From Brevundimonas sp. 357 (GTDB lineage: Bacteria > Pseudomonadota > Alphaproteobacteria > Caulobacterales > Caulobacteraceae), in assembly GCF_003938605.1 (NCBI RefSeq), contig NZ_RHWX01000020.1, positions 1-43,431 on the forward strand: DNA of 43,431 nt, given 5' to 3'. The notes under the pieces are model-generated. The model searched no databases. It saw only the letters and a list, made by a program, of their open reading frames with translations, and was not told the origin of the DNA. The position numbers and the translations under genes were made by a program. This document shows, one piece after another, positions 26,262 through 36,094 of the stretch (position 1 is the stretch's first letter; every line of letters starts with the position of its first letter).

Positions 26262-26311
26262 GTCGTCTCCATCCGCTAGAGACCTCCGCTTGAACGGGAG
26301 GCTTGAAGGCC

Positions 26312-26569
26312 ATGATGACCGCCATTTTCGTCTTCATCAAATGCGAGTTGGGCTACGCCAACGATGTTGCGGCCGATCTGGTCGATAATGTCGAGAATGT
26401 GAGCGAGGTCTATTCGACATCGGGCCAGCATGACCTGCTGGCCAAGTTCCAGCTGCCCAAGGACGCCGACATCGGCACTTTCGTGACCAAGCAGGTGCAG
26501 ACGCGCCCGCACATCCGCGACACCTTCACCGTCATCACCTTCTCGCCCTTCCTGCCCTCGAAGAAGTAG
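26312..26569 (+). CDS. Stand-alone Lrp/AsnC ligand-binding (RAM) domain protein
   Basis: An 85-residue protein that is all effector-binding domain: TAIFVFIKCELGYANDVAAD, then VSEVYSTSGQHDLLAKFQLP and a closing TFTVITFSPF give the beta-alpha-beta-beta-alpha-beta order of the RAM fold. There is no DNA-binding domain. Such proteins can assemble with full-length Lrp proteins or sense amino acids. ATG 26312 is chosen; ATG 26315 is also possible, and the in-frame TTG at 26303 is less likely. It is 65 bp upstream of an acyl-CoA dehydrogenase. Confidence 0.85.
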   Translation: MMTAIFVFIKCELGYANDVAADLVDNVENVSEVYSTSGQHDLLAKFQLPKDADIGTFVTKQVQTRPHIRDTFTVITFSPFLPSKK

Positions 26570-26633
26570 GGTTCCGTTTCCAAAAAGGACCGGCTAGCGT
26601 CCTCTCCAAGCAAGAACGCGAGGGAGGGCGGCC

Positions 26634-27818
26634 ATGGCCGATCTGGAGACGTTCCGCGCGCAGACGCGCGCCTGGCTGGAGGCGAACTGTCCGCCGGAAT
26701 GTCGCGGCGCGCCGCCGCTTGAGGCGGATATGGTCTGGGGCGGGCGCAACGCCGTCTATCCGACCCCTGCGCATAAGGCCTGGCTGGAGCACATGGCCGA
26801 ACGCGGCTGGACTGCGCCGGAATGGCCGCGCGAGTACGGCGGCGGCGGGCTGAGCCGCGAAGAGGCCAAGGTGCTGGCCGCCGAGCTGCGCCGCATCAAG
26901 GCCCATCCAGCGCTCTACAGCTTCGGCGTCTGGATGCTGGGCCCGGCCCTGCTGGCCTTCGGTACGGAAGAACAGAAGCAGCGCTTCCTGCCGCCCATCG
27001 TGCGCGGCGAGATCCGCTGGTGTCAGGGCTATTCCGAGCCGGGCGCCGGGTCCGACCTCGCCTCCATCCAGACCCGCGCTGTCGATCAGGGGGACCACTG
27101 GATCGTCAACGGCCAGAAGATCTGGACCTCCTACGCCGACAAGGCCGACTGGATTTTCTGCCTGGTCCGCACCGACCCCGAGGCGCCCAAGCATCTGGGC
27201 ATCAGCTTCGTCCTGTTCGACATGGCGACGCCGGGCGTGACGACGCGGCCCATCACACTGATCAGCGGCAAGTCGCCCTTCTGCGAGACCTTCTTCGACG
27301 ACGTGCGGGTCGAGAAGGAGAACCTGATCGGCGCGCTGAACCGCGGCTGGGACGTGGCCAAGGCCCTGCTGGCGCATGAGCGGACCATGATCGGCGCCAT
27401 GGGCGACACTGGCGTCGGCCGCCCGCTGGGACAGGTCGCGGCCGATAATCTGGGGCTGGACGAGGCCGGGCGACTGGACGCGCCGCTGCTGCGCGCCCGC
27501 ATCGCCGACTACGACATCGACGCCGCCGCCTTCCGTCTGGCGATGGAGCGGGCGGGCGATCAGATGAAGGCGAAACAGGCCCACCCGGCGATCGCCTCCA
27601 TGTTGAAATACTACGGCTCCGAACTGAACAAGCGCCGCCACGAACTGGCCATGGCGGCGGGCGGATCGGACGCGCTGGAATGGGAAGGCGAGCGCTCGAA
27701 CGACGGTCAGGCCGCCCGCGACTGGCTGCGCACCAAGGCCAACTCCATCGAGGGCGGCACCAGCGAAGTCCAGCTGAACATCATCGCCAAACACCTGCTG
27801 CAACTGCCGGGGGCGTGA
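26634..27818 (+). CDS. Acyl-CoA dehydrogenase subunit (catalytic-Glu type)
   Basis: A 394-residue flavoprotein. The start is preceded by GAGGGAGGG. The N-terminal helical domain (about 1-115), the beta domain with QGYSEPGAGSDLASI and GQKIWTSYADKADW, and the C-terminal helical domain are complete. The C-terminal IEGGTSEVQLNIIAKHLL carries the catalytic Glu (residue 373) in the position of the EGT motif. It lacks the RxxFGxxI...Q segment that binds the FAD adenine across the subunit interface, which the second dehydrogenase (27960-29078) does have. The two are likely a hetero-oligomer. Substrate is an acyl-CoA, possibly branched or cyclic; not identifiable. Confidence 0.9.
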   Translation: MADLETFRAQTRAWLEANCPPECRGAPPLEADMVWGGRNAVYPTPAHKAWLEHMAERGWTAPEWPREYGGGGLSREEAKVLAAELRRIKAHPALYSFGVWMLGPALLAFGTEEQKQRFLPPIVRGEIRWCQGYSEPGAGSDLASIQTRAVDQGDHWIVNGQKIWTSYADKADWIFCLVRTDPEAPKHLGISFVLFDMATPGVTTRPITLISGKSPFCETFFDDVRVEKENLIGALNRGWDVAKALLAHERTMIGAMGDTGVGRPLGQVAADNLGLDEAGRLDAPLLRARIADYDIDAAAFRLAMERAGDQMKAKQAHPAIASMLKYYGSELNKRRHELAMAAGGSDALEWEGERSNDGQAARDWLRTKANSIEGGTSEVQLNIIAKHLLQLPGA

Positions 27819-27843
27819 CGCCCAACCCGCCTCCATGGCCGCC

Positions 27844-27940
27844 GTCATCCTTGGGCCTGACCCGAGGATCGAGGGCTGTGCCGGACTGGACGCCGCCCGC
27901 TCGCCACCACGCCCGATGCCCGGATCAAGTCCGGGCATGA
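27844..27940. repeat. Intergenic double-hairpin repeat element
   Basis: Two hairpins in 97 bp: ATCCTTGGG-CCTGA-CCCGAGGAT (27847-27869, one wobble) and ATGCCCGGA-TCAAG-TCCGGGCAT (27916-27938, perfect). The outer edges read GTCAT and ATGAC. Palindromes of this type are dispersed in intergenic regions of many Caulobacterales and sphingomonads. It separates the two acyl-CoA dehydrogenase genes. Confidence 0.7.
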
Positions 27941-27959
27941 CGAAGAGAAAGTAGGATTG

Positions 27960-29078
27960 ATGCCCCTGATCCTGACCGAAGAGCAGACTATGCTTCAGGA
28001 CGCCGCCGACGGCTTTCTGAGCGAAAACGCGCCCATCGCCCACCTGCGGAAACTGCGCGACAGCCGCGACCCGGACGGCGTCTCACGCGACCTGTGGCGG
28101 GCCTTCGGCGAGATGGGTTTCGCCGGCGTCGTCATTCCTGAGGAAGACGGCGGATCGGGCCTCGGCGCCGTCGAGGCGGGCGTCATCGCTCAAAGTCTGG
28201 GCCGCACCCTGACGCCCTCGCCTTTCATGGGTTCGTCCGTGCTGGCGGCGACGGTGCTGAAGACGGCGGGATCAGAGACACAGAAGCAATGGCTGGGCAG
28301 GATCGCGGCGGGTGAGGCCATCCTCAGTCTCGCCGTCGACGAAGGGCCGAAACACGCCCCGACCAAGATCGCTGCGCGCGCCGAACGGTCCGGCAACGGC
28401 TTCAAGCTAAATGGCGCCAAGAGCTTCGTGCTGGACGGCCATATCGCCGACGCCCTGATCGTCGCCGCGCAAACGGATGAGGGCCTGACCCTGTTCCTGA
28501 TCGACCCGGCGACGCCAGGCGTGTCGGTCGAGCGCACGGTCATGGTCGACGCCCACAACGCCGCCCGCGTGACCTTGAGCGAGGTTCAGGTCGACGCCGA
28601 CGCCGTGATCCGCGCTGTAGGCGACGGACGGGGGCCGCTGGACGCCGCCCTGACGCTGGGCCGCGCCTGCGCTGCTTCGTCGCTGGTTGGGGCAGGCGAT
28701 CAGGCGTTCAAGATCACCCTCGACTATCTGAAAACCCGCAAGCAGTTCGGCAAGCTGATCGGCGAGTTCCAGGCCCTGCAACACCGCGCCGCCCACCTGT
28801 TCACCGAGCTGGAGCTGGCCAAGGCCGCCACTCTGGCCGCGCTTCAGGCCATCGACGCGGGCCGCCCCGACGCCGAACAGGCCGCCGGCATCGCCAAGGC
28901 CAAGGCGGGCCGCGTCGCCGAACTGGCGGTGCAGGAGGCGGTCCAGATGCACGGAGGCGTCGGCATGACGGACGAGTTCGACGTCGGCCTGTTCATGAAG
29001 CGCGTGCGGGTGCTGAACGAACTTCTCGGCGACGCCTGCTTCCACGCCGAACGCCTCGCTCGCGCGAAAGGCTTCTGA
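27960..29078 (+). CDS. Acyl-CoA dehydrogenase subunit (FAD-segment type)
   Basis: A 372-residue protein from ATG 27960, preceded by AGGA; a TTG three bases upstream is in frame but unlikely. The N-terminal LTEEQTMLQDAADGFLSENA and GFAGVVIPEEDGGSG are standard. The C-terminal domain has RKQFGKLIGEFQALQHRAA and VQMHGGVGMTDEFDVGLFMKR, the FAD-contact segments absent from its neighbour. In place of the C-terminal EGT motif it has VRVLNELLGD, so it seems to lack the catalytic Glu. This reciprocal pattern fits alpha2beta2 dehydrogenases such as the mycobacterial steroid ChsE1-ChsE2 type. The beta-domain is also shortened. Confidence 0.88.
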   Translation: MPLILTEEQTMLQDAADGFLSENAPIAHLRKLRDSRDPDGVSRDLWRAFGEMGFAGVVIPEEDGGSGLGAVEAGVIAQSLGRTLTPSPFMGSSVLAATVLKTAGSETQKQWLGRIAAGEAILSLAVDEGPKHAPTKIAARAERSGNGFKLNGAKSFVLDGHIADALIVAAQTDEGLTLFLIDPATPGVSVERTVMVDAHNAARVTLSEVQVDADAVIRAVGDGRGPLDAALTLGRACAASSLVGAGDQAFKITLDYLKTRKQFGKLIGEFQALQHRAAHLFTELELAKAATLAALQAIDAGRPDAEQAAGIAKAKAGRVAELAVQEAVQMHGGVGMTDEFDVGLFMKRVRVLNELLGDACFHAERLARAKGF

Positions 29079-29082
29079 ACCC

Positions 29083-29105
29083 CTTCTCCCCTTGAGGGAA
29101 AAGGA
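29083..29105. repeat. Degenerate CCTTCTCCC palindrome
   Basis: CCTTCTCCCC-TTGA-GGGAAAAGG resembles the end of the long foldback repeats of the his region, with one mismatch. The rest of the 123-bp gap before hmgA carries no gene. Confidence 0.5.
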
Positions 29106-29201
29106 TGATGCTGACTCTCGTTTGATCCAGGGCAAAGCCGTGCGGCTCGGGGTGACGGTGGGGCGAGGATCGCTTACACCTCCCGGCAAGGGAGAAACGA
29201 C

Positions 29202-30494
29202 ATGACGCGATCCAACGCGCCCGCCTATCAGACAGGCTTCGCCAACCACTTCGCCACCGAGGCGGTGGACGGCGCCCTGCCGGTCGGCCGCAACTCGCCG
29301 CAGCGCCCGGCGCTGGGCCTCTATGCCGAACAGCTGTCGGGCGCGGCCTTCACCGCTCCGCGCGACCACAATCTGCGCAGCTGGCTCTATCGCCTGCGGC
29401 CCTCGGCCCAGCACGGGCCGTATCAGCCGTTCGCGCAAGGCCGCGTGCGCTCCGGCCCCTTCACCGAGACGCCGCCCAATCCCAACCGGATGCGCTGGGA
29501 TCCGCTGACCATGCCGGACCAGCCGACCGACTGGGTCGAGGGGCTGACCACCTATGGCGGCAACGGCGACGCCGATTCCGGGACGGGCGTGGGCGTTCAC
29601 CTTTATGTCGCCAACCGTTCGATGGTCGATCGCGTCTTCTATTCGGCCGACGGCGAGCTGCTGATCGTGCCGCAGCAGGGGGCGCAGCGCTTCGTCACCG
29701 AGATGGGCATTATCGAGGCGGCGCCGGGCCACGTGGTCGTCATCCCGCGCGGCGTGCGCTTCCGCGTCGAGGTCGACGGTGAGGTGCGCGGCTATGTCTG
29801 CGAGAACTACGGCGCGCCCTTCCGCCTGCCGGATCTCGGCCCCATCGGCTCCAACGGCCTGGCCAATCCACGTGATTTCGAGACGCCGGTCGCCGCCTTC
29901 GAGGATGTGGATCGCTCGACTGAGTGCGTGCAGAAATACGGCGGCCAGCTGTGGGCCACGACCTTCGACCATAGCCCGCTGGACGTGGTGGCCTGGCACG
30001 GCAACTACGCCCCTTATCGCTATGACACGGCGCGGTTCAACACCATCGGCACGGTCAGCTTCGACCACCCGGACCCGTCGATCTTCACTGTTCTGACCTC
30101 GCTCAGCGACACGCCGGGGACGGCCAACTGCGACTTCGTCATCTTCCCGCCGCGCTGGATGGTAGCCGAGAACACCTTCCGTCCGCCGTGGTTCCACCGC
30201 AACGTCATGAGCGAGTTCATGGGGCTGATCTTCGGCGAGTATGACGCCAAGGCGGGCGGCTTCGCCCCCGGCGGCGCCAGCCTGCACAACCGCATGAGCG
30301 GCCATGGCCCGGATCAGGCCAGCTGGGACGGCGCGACCAAGGCGGACCTCAAGCCGCACAAGATCGAGAACACCCTGGCCTTCATGTTCGAGACGCGGAT
30401 GCCGATCCGCACCACGGCCTGGGCGGAACAGACGCCGTTGATGCAACTGGACTACGACGACTGCTGGACCGGCTTCGAAAAGGGCAAGGTCTGA
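29202..30494 (+). CDS. hmgA: Homogentisate 1,2-dioxygenase
   Basis: A 430-residue iron dioxygenase that opens the ring of homogentisate to maleylacetoacetate in phenylalanine/tyrosine catabolism. The start follows GGGAGA. The N-terminal [19 protein letters not shown] and [17 protein letters not shown] are diagnostic. Iron ligands are visible in [11 protein letters not shown] (His, Glu) and in the later SGHGPDQ (His). Length matches the family. No maleylacetoacetate isomerase or fumarylacetoacetase is present in the window, so the rest of the pathway lies elsewhere. The gene ends before a clear terminator. Confidence 0.97.
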   Translation: MTRSNAPAYQTGFANHFATEAVDGALPVGRNSPQRPALGLYAEQLSGAAFTAPRDHNLRSWLYRLRPSAQHGPYQPFAQGRVRSGPFTETPPNPNRMRWDPLTMPDQPTDWVEGLTTYGGNGDADSGTGVGVHLYVANRSMVDRVFYSADGELLIVPQQGAQRFVTEMGIIEAAPGHVVVIPRGVRFRVEVDGEVRGYVCENYGAPFRLPDLGPIGSNGLANPRDFETPVAAFEDVDRSTECVQKYGGQLWATTFDHSPLDVVAWHGNYAPYRYDTARFNTIGTVSFDHPDPSIFTVLTSLSDTPGTANCDFVIFPPRWMVAENTFRPPWFHRNVMSEFMGLIFGEYDAKAGGFAPGGASLHNRMSGHGPDQASWDGATKADLKPHKIENTLAFMFETRMPIRTTAWAEQTPLMQLDYDDCWTGFEKGKV

Positions 30495-30520
30495 AGCCTT
30501 CCTCAAATCCGATATGAAAA

Positions 30521-30550
30521 GGGCCCCGCCGCGATCGCGACGGGGCCCTT
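30521..30550. terminator. Terminator between hmgA and lipoprotein gene
   Basis: GGGCCCCG and CGGGGCCC form an 8-bp stem around CCGCGATCGCGA, itself partly self-complementary. AAAA precedes it and TTGTTC follows, so it can serve both converging genes, though the T-run is short. Confidence 0.75.
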
Positions 30551-30568
30551 GTTCTATGTGAGACCTGC

Positions 30569-30871
30569 TTAGGACTTCGGCGGCGTGTTCGAGGTGGTCA
30601 TGCCGCCATCGACGTTGCCGGCCTCGGCCTTGATGGCGTCGGCCTTTTCATCGGCCTTCTTCTCCACGGCGTCCGCCTGAGCGTTCAGGGCGTCAGCCTG
30701 GGCTGCGGTCGGGGCGGCGTCGGCCTGGTTCTCAAGCTGGGTCGCCGTCACATCGGCCTGAGCCTCGACGGCGTCGGCGCGGGCGTCCGCTTCCTTTTCG
30801 GCCGGATTCTGGCAGGCGGCCAGGCCGGTCAGGGCGGCGACGGAGACGGCGGCGAGAACGAGTTTGCGCAT
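30569..30871 (-). CDS. Small Ala-rich lipoprotein
   Basis: A 100-residue exported lipoprotein. The signal MRKLVLAAVSVAALTGLAAC ends in a lipobox (LAAC), with Cys20 as the predicted lipidated residue. The mature part is low in complexity, with repeated QADAVE/KADAVE-like units (residues 30-85) that should form a single amphipathic helix or coiled coil, resembling Lpp-like surface lipoproteins. It ends in a flexible TTSNTPPKS. GGAG upstream of the ATG supports the start. Function unknown; a structural role at the outer membrane or a stress-induced envelope protein are possibilities. Confidence 0.8.
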   Translation of the reverse strand: MRKLVLAAVSVAALTGLAACQNPAEKEADARADAVEAQADVTATQLENQADAAPTAAQADALNAQADAVEKKADEKADAIKAEAGNVDGGMTTSNTPPKS

Positions 30872-30944
30872 GATGGTGCTCCAGATGGTTGAGCCTAGGA
30901 AACTCGCTGGATCACATTCGGTTCACGCGCCTGTGATCACATTT

Positions 30945-31913
30945 TCAGCCCGCCTCGGCGAAGACCACGCGCGCGGCGCCCAGAAGGGCGGCGTGTTTAT
31001 GCAGGATCACCTTGGTCGGAATGGCGGCCATATAGTCCTGGAACCGACCCTTGCGCTCGAACCGTCGGCGGAAGGGGCTGGCCTGGATGAAGGGCAGGAT
31101 GCGCGGTACGATCCCGCCGGCGATATAGACCCCGCCGCGCGCCCCGGTGGTCAGGGCGATGTCCCCGGCGACAGCGCCCAGCATGGCGCAGAAACGGGCC
31201 AGGGTGGCGCCGCAGGGGCTGTTCGGATCGTCCAGCGCCTGGGCCGTGATCTGGGCGGGGTCGTCGATGTGGGTCTCGCGGCCGTCGATCTCGGCCAGGG
31301 CGCGGTGCAGGTTCAGCAGGCCCGGCCCGCAGATCAGCCGTTCGATCGAGACGCGGTCATAGCGGCGGCGCAGGATGCGCAGGACTTCATCCTCGACTTC
31401 GTCGCCTGGCGCGAAACAGGCGTGGCCGCCCTCGCTGGGCAGGGCCATCTCGCGGCCGTGGGCGTCGCGCGCCAGGGCGGAGACGCCGAAGCCCGTGCCC
31501 GGTCCGACCAGGGCGATGGCGGCGTGGGGATCCCCCTGGGCCGGGCCGCCCAGGGACGCCAGTTCGTCTTCGGGCACGACCGGCGCGCCCCAGGCCAGGG
31601 CCTCGAAGTCGTTGATCAGCCGGATCGGGTTCAGCCCCAGGGTCTGAAGCTCGCCCTCCGACACGCGCCAGGGCGAGTTGGTCAGCTCGATGGCGCCGTC
31701 CGTCACCGGCCCCGCCACGGCGATGACGCCGCCGGTCGGCTTGACCGGGCAGCCGTCGAGATAGGCCTTTACGCCGTCCAGAAAGGTCGGGTGGATCTCG
31801 GCGGGGAAGCTCTCGAAATGCTCCAGAACGGGGCGACCGTCGACCATGCGGGCCAGGGCGAAGCGGGCGTTGGTGCCGCCGACGTCGCCGACCAGAAGCA
31901 GGGGATCGGTCAT
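30945..31913 (-). CDS. glk: Glucokinase
   Basis: A 322-residue bacterial-type glucokinase (ROK-unrelated Glk family), phosphorylating glucose with ATP. LLLVGDVGGTNARFAL is the phosphate-binding start. INDFEALAWG, LVGPGTGFG, SEGGHACFAP and YIAGGIVPR match the sugar- and ATP-binding motifs. The start at 31913 has GGAGAG upstream. It is the last gene of zwf-pgl-edd-glk, 11 bp after edd, feeding glucose-6-phosphate into the Entner-Doudoroff pathway. Confidence 0.96.
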   Translation of the reverse strand: MTDPLLLVGDVGGTNARFALARMVDGRPVLEHFESFPAEIHPTFLDGVKAYLDGCPVKPTGGVIAVAGPVTDGAIELTNSPWRVSEGELQTLGLNPIRLINDFEALAWGAPVVPEDELASLGGPAQGDPHAAIALVGPGTGFGVSALARDAHGREMALPSEGGHACFAPGDEVEDEVLRILRRRYDRVSIERLICGPGLLNLHRALAEIDGRETHIDDPAQITAQALDDPNSPCGATLARFCAMLGAVAGDIALTTGARGGVYIAGGIVPRILPFIQASPFRRRFERKGRFQDYMAAIPTKVILHKHAALLGAARVVFAEAG

Positions 31914-31924
31914 GCGGCTCTCCT

Positions 31925-33814
31925 TCAGGCGTCCACGGCGCGGTCGACCAGGTTGGGATCGGGCGGGCCGTCGTCGTGGCCGTTCGCGCCGATGGGGGCG
32001 GCGAAACAGACGCTGGCGCCTTCCTCCGCCGTCGACACCGCCTGACGGAAGGCGCCGAACAGTTCGCGGCCATAGCCCCAGGACGAGCCCTCGGCATGGG
32101 CGCGCGAGCGCGTCGCCGCCGGGCGCGCGGCCATGTCGCCGACGCCGACCGTGGTCAGCACACCGGCCTCAGGGTCCAGCCGGATCACGTCGCCGTCGCG
32201 CACGTGGGCCAGGGGGCCGCCCGCCAGGGCCTCGGGGCTGACATGGATGGCGGCGGGCGTCTTGCCGCTGGCGCCCGACATGCGGCCGTCGGTGACGAAG
32301 GCGACCTTGAAACCCTTGTCCTGCAGCACGGATAGAGCCGGCGACAGGCTGTGCAGTTCGGGCATCCCATTGGCGCGCGGTCCTTGGAAGCGCAGCACTA
32401 CCACGACATCGCGGTTCAGCTTGCCGTCCTTGAAGGCTTGAAGCGCGTCTTCCTGCGTTTCGAACACGGCGGCGGGGGCCTCGACGATGCGGTTCTCAGG
32501 CTTCACCGCCGAGATCTTGATGACCGCCCGGCCCAGATCGCCCTGCACCAGCCGCAGGCCTCCCTCGTGGTCGAACGGATCCGAGGCCGGGCGCAGGATG
32601 CTCAGATCCAGACTCTCCTTCACTGTGTCGCGCCAGACCAATTCGCCGTCCTCCAGTTGGGGCTCCTTGAAATAATGCTCCAGCCCTTGGCCCATGACGG
32701 TGGTCACGTCGGCGTGCAGGTTGCCCGCCTGGACCAGTTCGCGGGTGACGAAGGCTACCCCGCCCGCCGCCTGAAAGGCGTTCACATCGGCCGACCCGTT
32801 CGGATAGACCCGCGCCAGCAGCGGGGTGACCGACGACAGCTGATCCATGTCGGTCCAGTCGATCAGCACCCCCGCCGCCCGCGCCATGGCGACCAGATGG
32901 ATGGCGTGATTGGTCGAGCCGCCGGTGGCCAGCAGGGCGACGATCATGTTGACGATGGTCTTCTCAGACACGACGTCGGCCATGCGTCCGCGCCCCTCGC
33001 GCGCCAGCTCGATCGCCTGCTTGGCCGCCGCCGCCGTCAGGGCGTCGCGCAAGCCGGTGTCCGGGTGGACGAAGGCGGTCGAGGGCAGGTGCAGTCCGGC
33101 GATCTCCATCATCATCTGGTTGGAATTGGCCGTGCCGTAGAAGGTGCAGGTGCCGGGCGAATGATAGCTGGCGATCTCGCTCTTCAACAGTTCGGCGCGG
33201 TCGATCAGCCCCTGCGCATATTCGGCGCGGACGCGGGCCTTTTCGGCGTTGGGAAGACCGCTGGGCATCGGCCCGGCCGGGGCGAAGACGACCGGCAGGT
33301 GTCCGAACGCCAGCGCCCCCATGAACAGCCCCGGCACGATCTTGTCGCACACCCCCAGCATCAGGGCGGCGTCGAAGGCGTCGTGGGTCAGGGCCACCCC
33401 CGTCGACATGGCGATGACGTCGCGGCTGAACAGGCTCAGCTCCATGCCGGGGCGACCTTGCGTGACGCCGTCGCACATAGCCGGGGTTCCGCCCGCCACC
33501 TGGGCTGTGGCGCCGACCTCGCGCGCGGCCTGACGGATGATCTCGGGGAAGCGCTCGAACGGCTGATGCGCCGACAGCATGTCATTATAGGCGGTGACGA
33601 CGCCGAGGTTCGGCTGGGCGCCGGTCATGGCGGTCAGCTTGTCCGCCACCGTCTGCCCGGCGAAGGCGTGGGCCCAGTTGGCGCACGACAGCTTGGCCCG
33701 CCCCGACCCCGATCCCGTCGCCGCGTCCATGCGGCGCAGATAGTCGGCGCGGGTCTTGCGGCTGCGTTCGGCGATGCGGGCGGTGACCTCGGCCACCACA
33801 GGATTGAGCGCCAT
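31925..33814 (-). CDS. edd: 6-Phosphogluconate dehydratase
   Basis: A 629-residue [4Fe-4S] enzyme of the IlvD/Edd family, converting 6-phosphogluconate to 2-keto-3-deoxy-6-phosphogluconate. The N-terminal [46 protein letters not shown] and [10 protein letters not shown] are signature segments, with Cys residues that can hold the cluster. It is about 20 residues longer than usual at the C-terminus (ending [11 protein letters not shown]). ATG shares its A with the pgl stop (TGATG), and GGAGG lies upstream inside pgl, so the pair is translationally coupled. Confidence 0.96.
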   Translation of the reverse strand: MALNPVVAEVTARIAERSRKTRADYLRRMDAATGSGSGRAKLSCANWAHAFAGQTVADKLTAMTGAQPNLGVVTAYNDMLSAHQPFERFPEIIRQAAREVGATAQVAGGTPAMCDGVTQGRPGMELSLFSRDVIAMSTGVALTHDAFDAALMLGVCDKIVPGLFMGALAFGHLPVVFAPAGPMPSGLPNAEKARVRAEYAQGLIDRAELLKSEIASYHSPGTCTFYGTANSNQMMMEIAGLHLPSTAFVHPDTGLRDALTAAAAKQAIELAREGRGRMADVVSEKTIVNMIVALLATGGSTNHAIHLVAMARAAGVLIDWTDMDQLSSVTPLLARVYPNGSADVNAFQAAGGVAFVTRELVQAGNLHADVTTVMGQGLEHYFKEPQLEDGELVWRDTVKESLDLSILRPASDPFDHEGGLRLVQGDLGRAVIKISAVKPENRIVEAPAAVFETQEDALQAFKDGKLNRDVVVVLRFQGPRANGMPELHSLSPALSVLQDKGFKVAFVTDGRMSGASGKTPAAIHVSPEALAGGPLAHVRDGDVIRLDPEAGVLTTVGVGDMAARPAATRSRAHAEGSSWGYGRELFGAFRQAVSTAEEGASVCFAAPIGANGHDDGPPDPNLVDRAVDA

Positions 33815-34515
33815 CAGTCGGCCTCCGTCCAGAACACTTCAAGGGGGGCGTTCGCCGCGATCAGGGCGGCGATGGGGCTGACGGCCGGATCGCCCGCCGC
33901 TTCCCGCTCGAACACGGCGCGCTTCTTGGCCCCGGTCAGGGCCAGCACGACGCACCGCGCCGAGGCCAACCACGGCAGGTTGAGCGTCAGCCGCTCCTGC
34001 GGCGGTGCCGCGCCGTCGCGCCCGGCTGGCACGCCGTAGACGGCGGGCTTCAGGCTCGGGGTCAGCAGGGTGGTCAGCGTCGGACTGCCGGGGAACATGG
34101 AGCAGATATGCCCGTCCTCGCCCATGCCCAGCAGGACGGCGTCCAGCGGGCGGCCCTCGGCGTCCAGCGCGCGAGAGGCGAGAACGGCCGCCCGATCCAC
34201 CGTCACGGCGGGGCTGTAGAGCGGGATGAACCGCGCGGCGGCGGCCGGGCCGGTCAGCAGGGCGCCTTTCAGCAGGGTCGCGTTCGAGTCCGGCGACGTT
34301 TCGGACACATAACGCTCATCCACCAGCGTCGTCGTGACCTTGGCCCAGTCGAGATCGGCCTGCGCCAACCGCGCATAGATGGGCGAAGGCGTCGACCCGC
34401 CCGACCCGGCGAACAGGGCGCGCCCGTCGGCGGCCAGAGCTCCCGCCAGCGCCCCGGCCAAGCGATCGGCGACGGCCTCGGCCCATACGTCGAGGATTGG
34501 GAAACTCTGGATCAT
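33814..34515 (-). CDS. pgl: 6-Phosphogluconolactonase
   Basis: A 233-residue lactonase hydrolysing 6-phosphogluconolactone, the second step after zwf. The start is ATG 34515; the in-frame extension upstream is repeat sequence. [34 protein letters not shown] and [16 protein letters not shown] are the family motifs, the last carrying the catalytic His. The AGGGAGAAGGGAAG upstream of the start comes from a palindromic repeat and probably acts as ribosome binding site. Confidence 0.95.
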   Translation of the reverse strand: MIQSFPILDVWAEAVADRLAGALAGALAADGRALFAGSGGSTPSPIYARLAQADLDWAKVTTTLVDERYVSETSPDSNATLLKGALLTGPAAAARFIPLYSPAVTVDRAAVLASRALDAEGRPLDAVLLGMGEDGHICSMFPGSPTLTTLLTPSLKPAVYGVPAGRDGAAPPQERLTLNLPWLASARCVVLALTGAKKRAVFEREAAGDPAVSPIAALIAANAPLEVFWTEAD

Positions 34516-34526
34516 GCCGACACTTC

Positions 34527-34570
34527 CCTTCTCCCTTGGTGGGAGAAGGCTGCTCGCGAGGGGAGAAGGA
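34527..34570. repeat. Short copy of foldback repeat between zwf and pgl
   Basis: CCTTCTCCC-TTGGT-GGGAGAAGG (34527-34549) followed by GAGGGGAGAAGG. It looks like the two ends of the roughly 145-bp his-region repeat with the middle deleted, and fills most of the 71-bp zwf-pgl gap. Confidence 0.75.
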
Positions 34571-34586
34571 AGAGTGCTTGGGGTTC

Positions 34587-36053
34587 TCATCGCACGTTCC
34601 ACTTCCGTCCCGTGCGCGACAGCAGCAGGTCGGCCGCCTCCGGTCCCCAACTGCCCGCCGCATAGTCCAGCGGCTTGCACTCGCGACACGTCCAGGCGTC
34701 GGCCACCTCATCGACCCATTTCCAAGCCTGCTCGGCCTCGTCCCGGCGCACGAACAGGGTGGAGTCGCCGTTGAGGGCGTCCAGCAGCAGCCGCTCATAG
34801 GCGACGCGGCGTCGCGGCGGGGCGGCGTCCTTGCCGTCTTGCCCCCACGACAGGCTCATCCGGATCGGCTGAAGCTGCATGCGCTGCTCCAGCCCCGGCT
34901 TCTTGTTCATCACCGACAGGGAGATGTCCTCGTCCGGCTGCAGTTCGATCACCAGTCGGTTGTCATAGATGTCGCCCCCAATCCCGTGTCTGGCGCCGTG
35001 GCCGAAGATGGAGTGGGGCACGGGCTTGAACTGGATGACGATCTCGGTGCGCTTTTCGGCCAGCCGCTTGCCGGTGCGCATGAAGAAGGGCACGCCCGCC
35101 CAGCGCCAGTTGTCGATGTCGGCGCGGATGGCGACGAAGGTCTCGGTATCCGACGGCTGGCCGCGTTCGGTCTCATAGCTGTCGACAGGGCGGCCCTCGA
35201 CCTCCCCGGCCGTATACTGGCCGCGCACGGTCACGCGCTCGGCGTCCTCGGCCATGATGGGGCGAAGGGAACGCAGCACCTTCACCTTCTCATTGCGTAC
35301 CGAGTCGGGGTCCAGATCGCTGGGCGGCTCCATCGCCACCAGACACAGCAGTTGCAGCATATGGTTCTGCACCATGTCGCGCAGGGCGCCGTACTCGTCA
35401 TAATAGGGCCAGCGGTCGCCGACACCGACCGTTTCTCCGACCGTGATCTGCACATGGTCGATGGTCAGATTGTTCCACAAAGGCTCGAAGATGGCGTTGC
35501 CGAAGCGCAGGGCGATCAGGTTCTGCACCGTCTCCTTGCCGAGGTAGTGGTCGATGCGGAATACCTGCCGTTCGTCAAAGGCGTCGGCCACGGCGTCGTC
35601 GATTTCGCGGAAGCTTTCCAGATCGCGCCCGACCGGCTTCTCCAGCACGATGCGGTCGTTCTTCTCGGCCAGGCCTGCCGCCTTCATGGCCGTGACGATG
35701 CGGCCGTAGAGGGACGGCGACACCGCCAGGAAGGCCGTGATCGCGCCCTTGCCGCAGCGCGCCTTCAACGGCTTCAGGCTTTCGGCGTCGGTGGCGTCGA
35801 CGGCCACGTATTCCAGCCGCTCAGTCAATCGGCGCCAGCTGTCCTCGCTCCAGGCGTCGTCGGTCTCGGCGCGGGGCTGCACCGCCGCGCGCGCCTTCTC
35901 CAGATAGGCCTCGGTCGTTTCTTCGGTGCGGGCGGCGGCGATGATCTTCAGCCCGTCCGGCAGCAGGCCGTCGTGATCCAGGAAGTACAGCGACGGCAGC
36001 AGCATCCGCATGGCGAGGTCGCCCCCGCCTCCGAACAGTATCAGCGCCGCCAT
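34587..36053 (-). CDS. zwf: Glucose-6-phosphate 1-dehydrogenase
   Basis: A 488-residue NAD(P)-dependent enzyme that commits glucose-6-phosphate to the Entner-Doudoroff and pentose-phosphate routes. The dinucleotide motif GGGGDLAMR lies at residues 8-16, the substrate-binding and catalytic RIDHYLGKETVQN near 180, and EKPVG near 138. AAGGAGA precedes the ATG. The gene lies 41 bp after hisIE, so it may be read through from the histidine operon or have a promoter within the end of hisIE. Confidence 0.97.
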   Translation of the reverse strand: MAALILFGGGGDLAMRMLLPSLYFLDHDGLLPDGLKIIAAARTEETTEAYLEKARAAVQPRAETDDAWSEDSWRRLTERLEYVAVDATDAESLKPLKARCGKGAITAFLAVSPSLYGRIVTAMKAAGLAEKNDRIVLEKPVGRDLESFREIDDAVADAFDERQVFRIDHYLGKETVQNLIALRFGNAIFEPLWNNLTIDHVQITVGETVGVGDRWPYYDEYGALRDMVQNHMLQLLCLVAMEPPSDLDPDSVRNEKVKVLRSLRPIMAEDAERVTVRGQYTAGEVEGRPVDSYETERGQPSDTETFVAIRADIDNWRWAGVPFFMRTGKRLAEKRTEIVIQFKPVPHSIFGHGARHGIGGDIYDNRLVIELQPDEDISLSVMNKKPGLEQRMQLQPIRMSLSWGQDGKDAAPPRRRVAYERLLLDALNGDSTLFVRRDEAEQAWKWVDEVADAWTCRECKPLDYAAGSWGPEAADLLLSRTGRKWNVR

Positions 36054-36094
36054 TCAGGTCTCCTTCGTCCGAGGCCGACCCGCACAGCGGGCCG

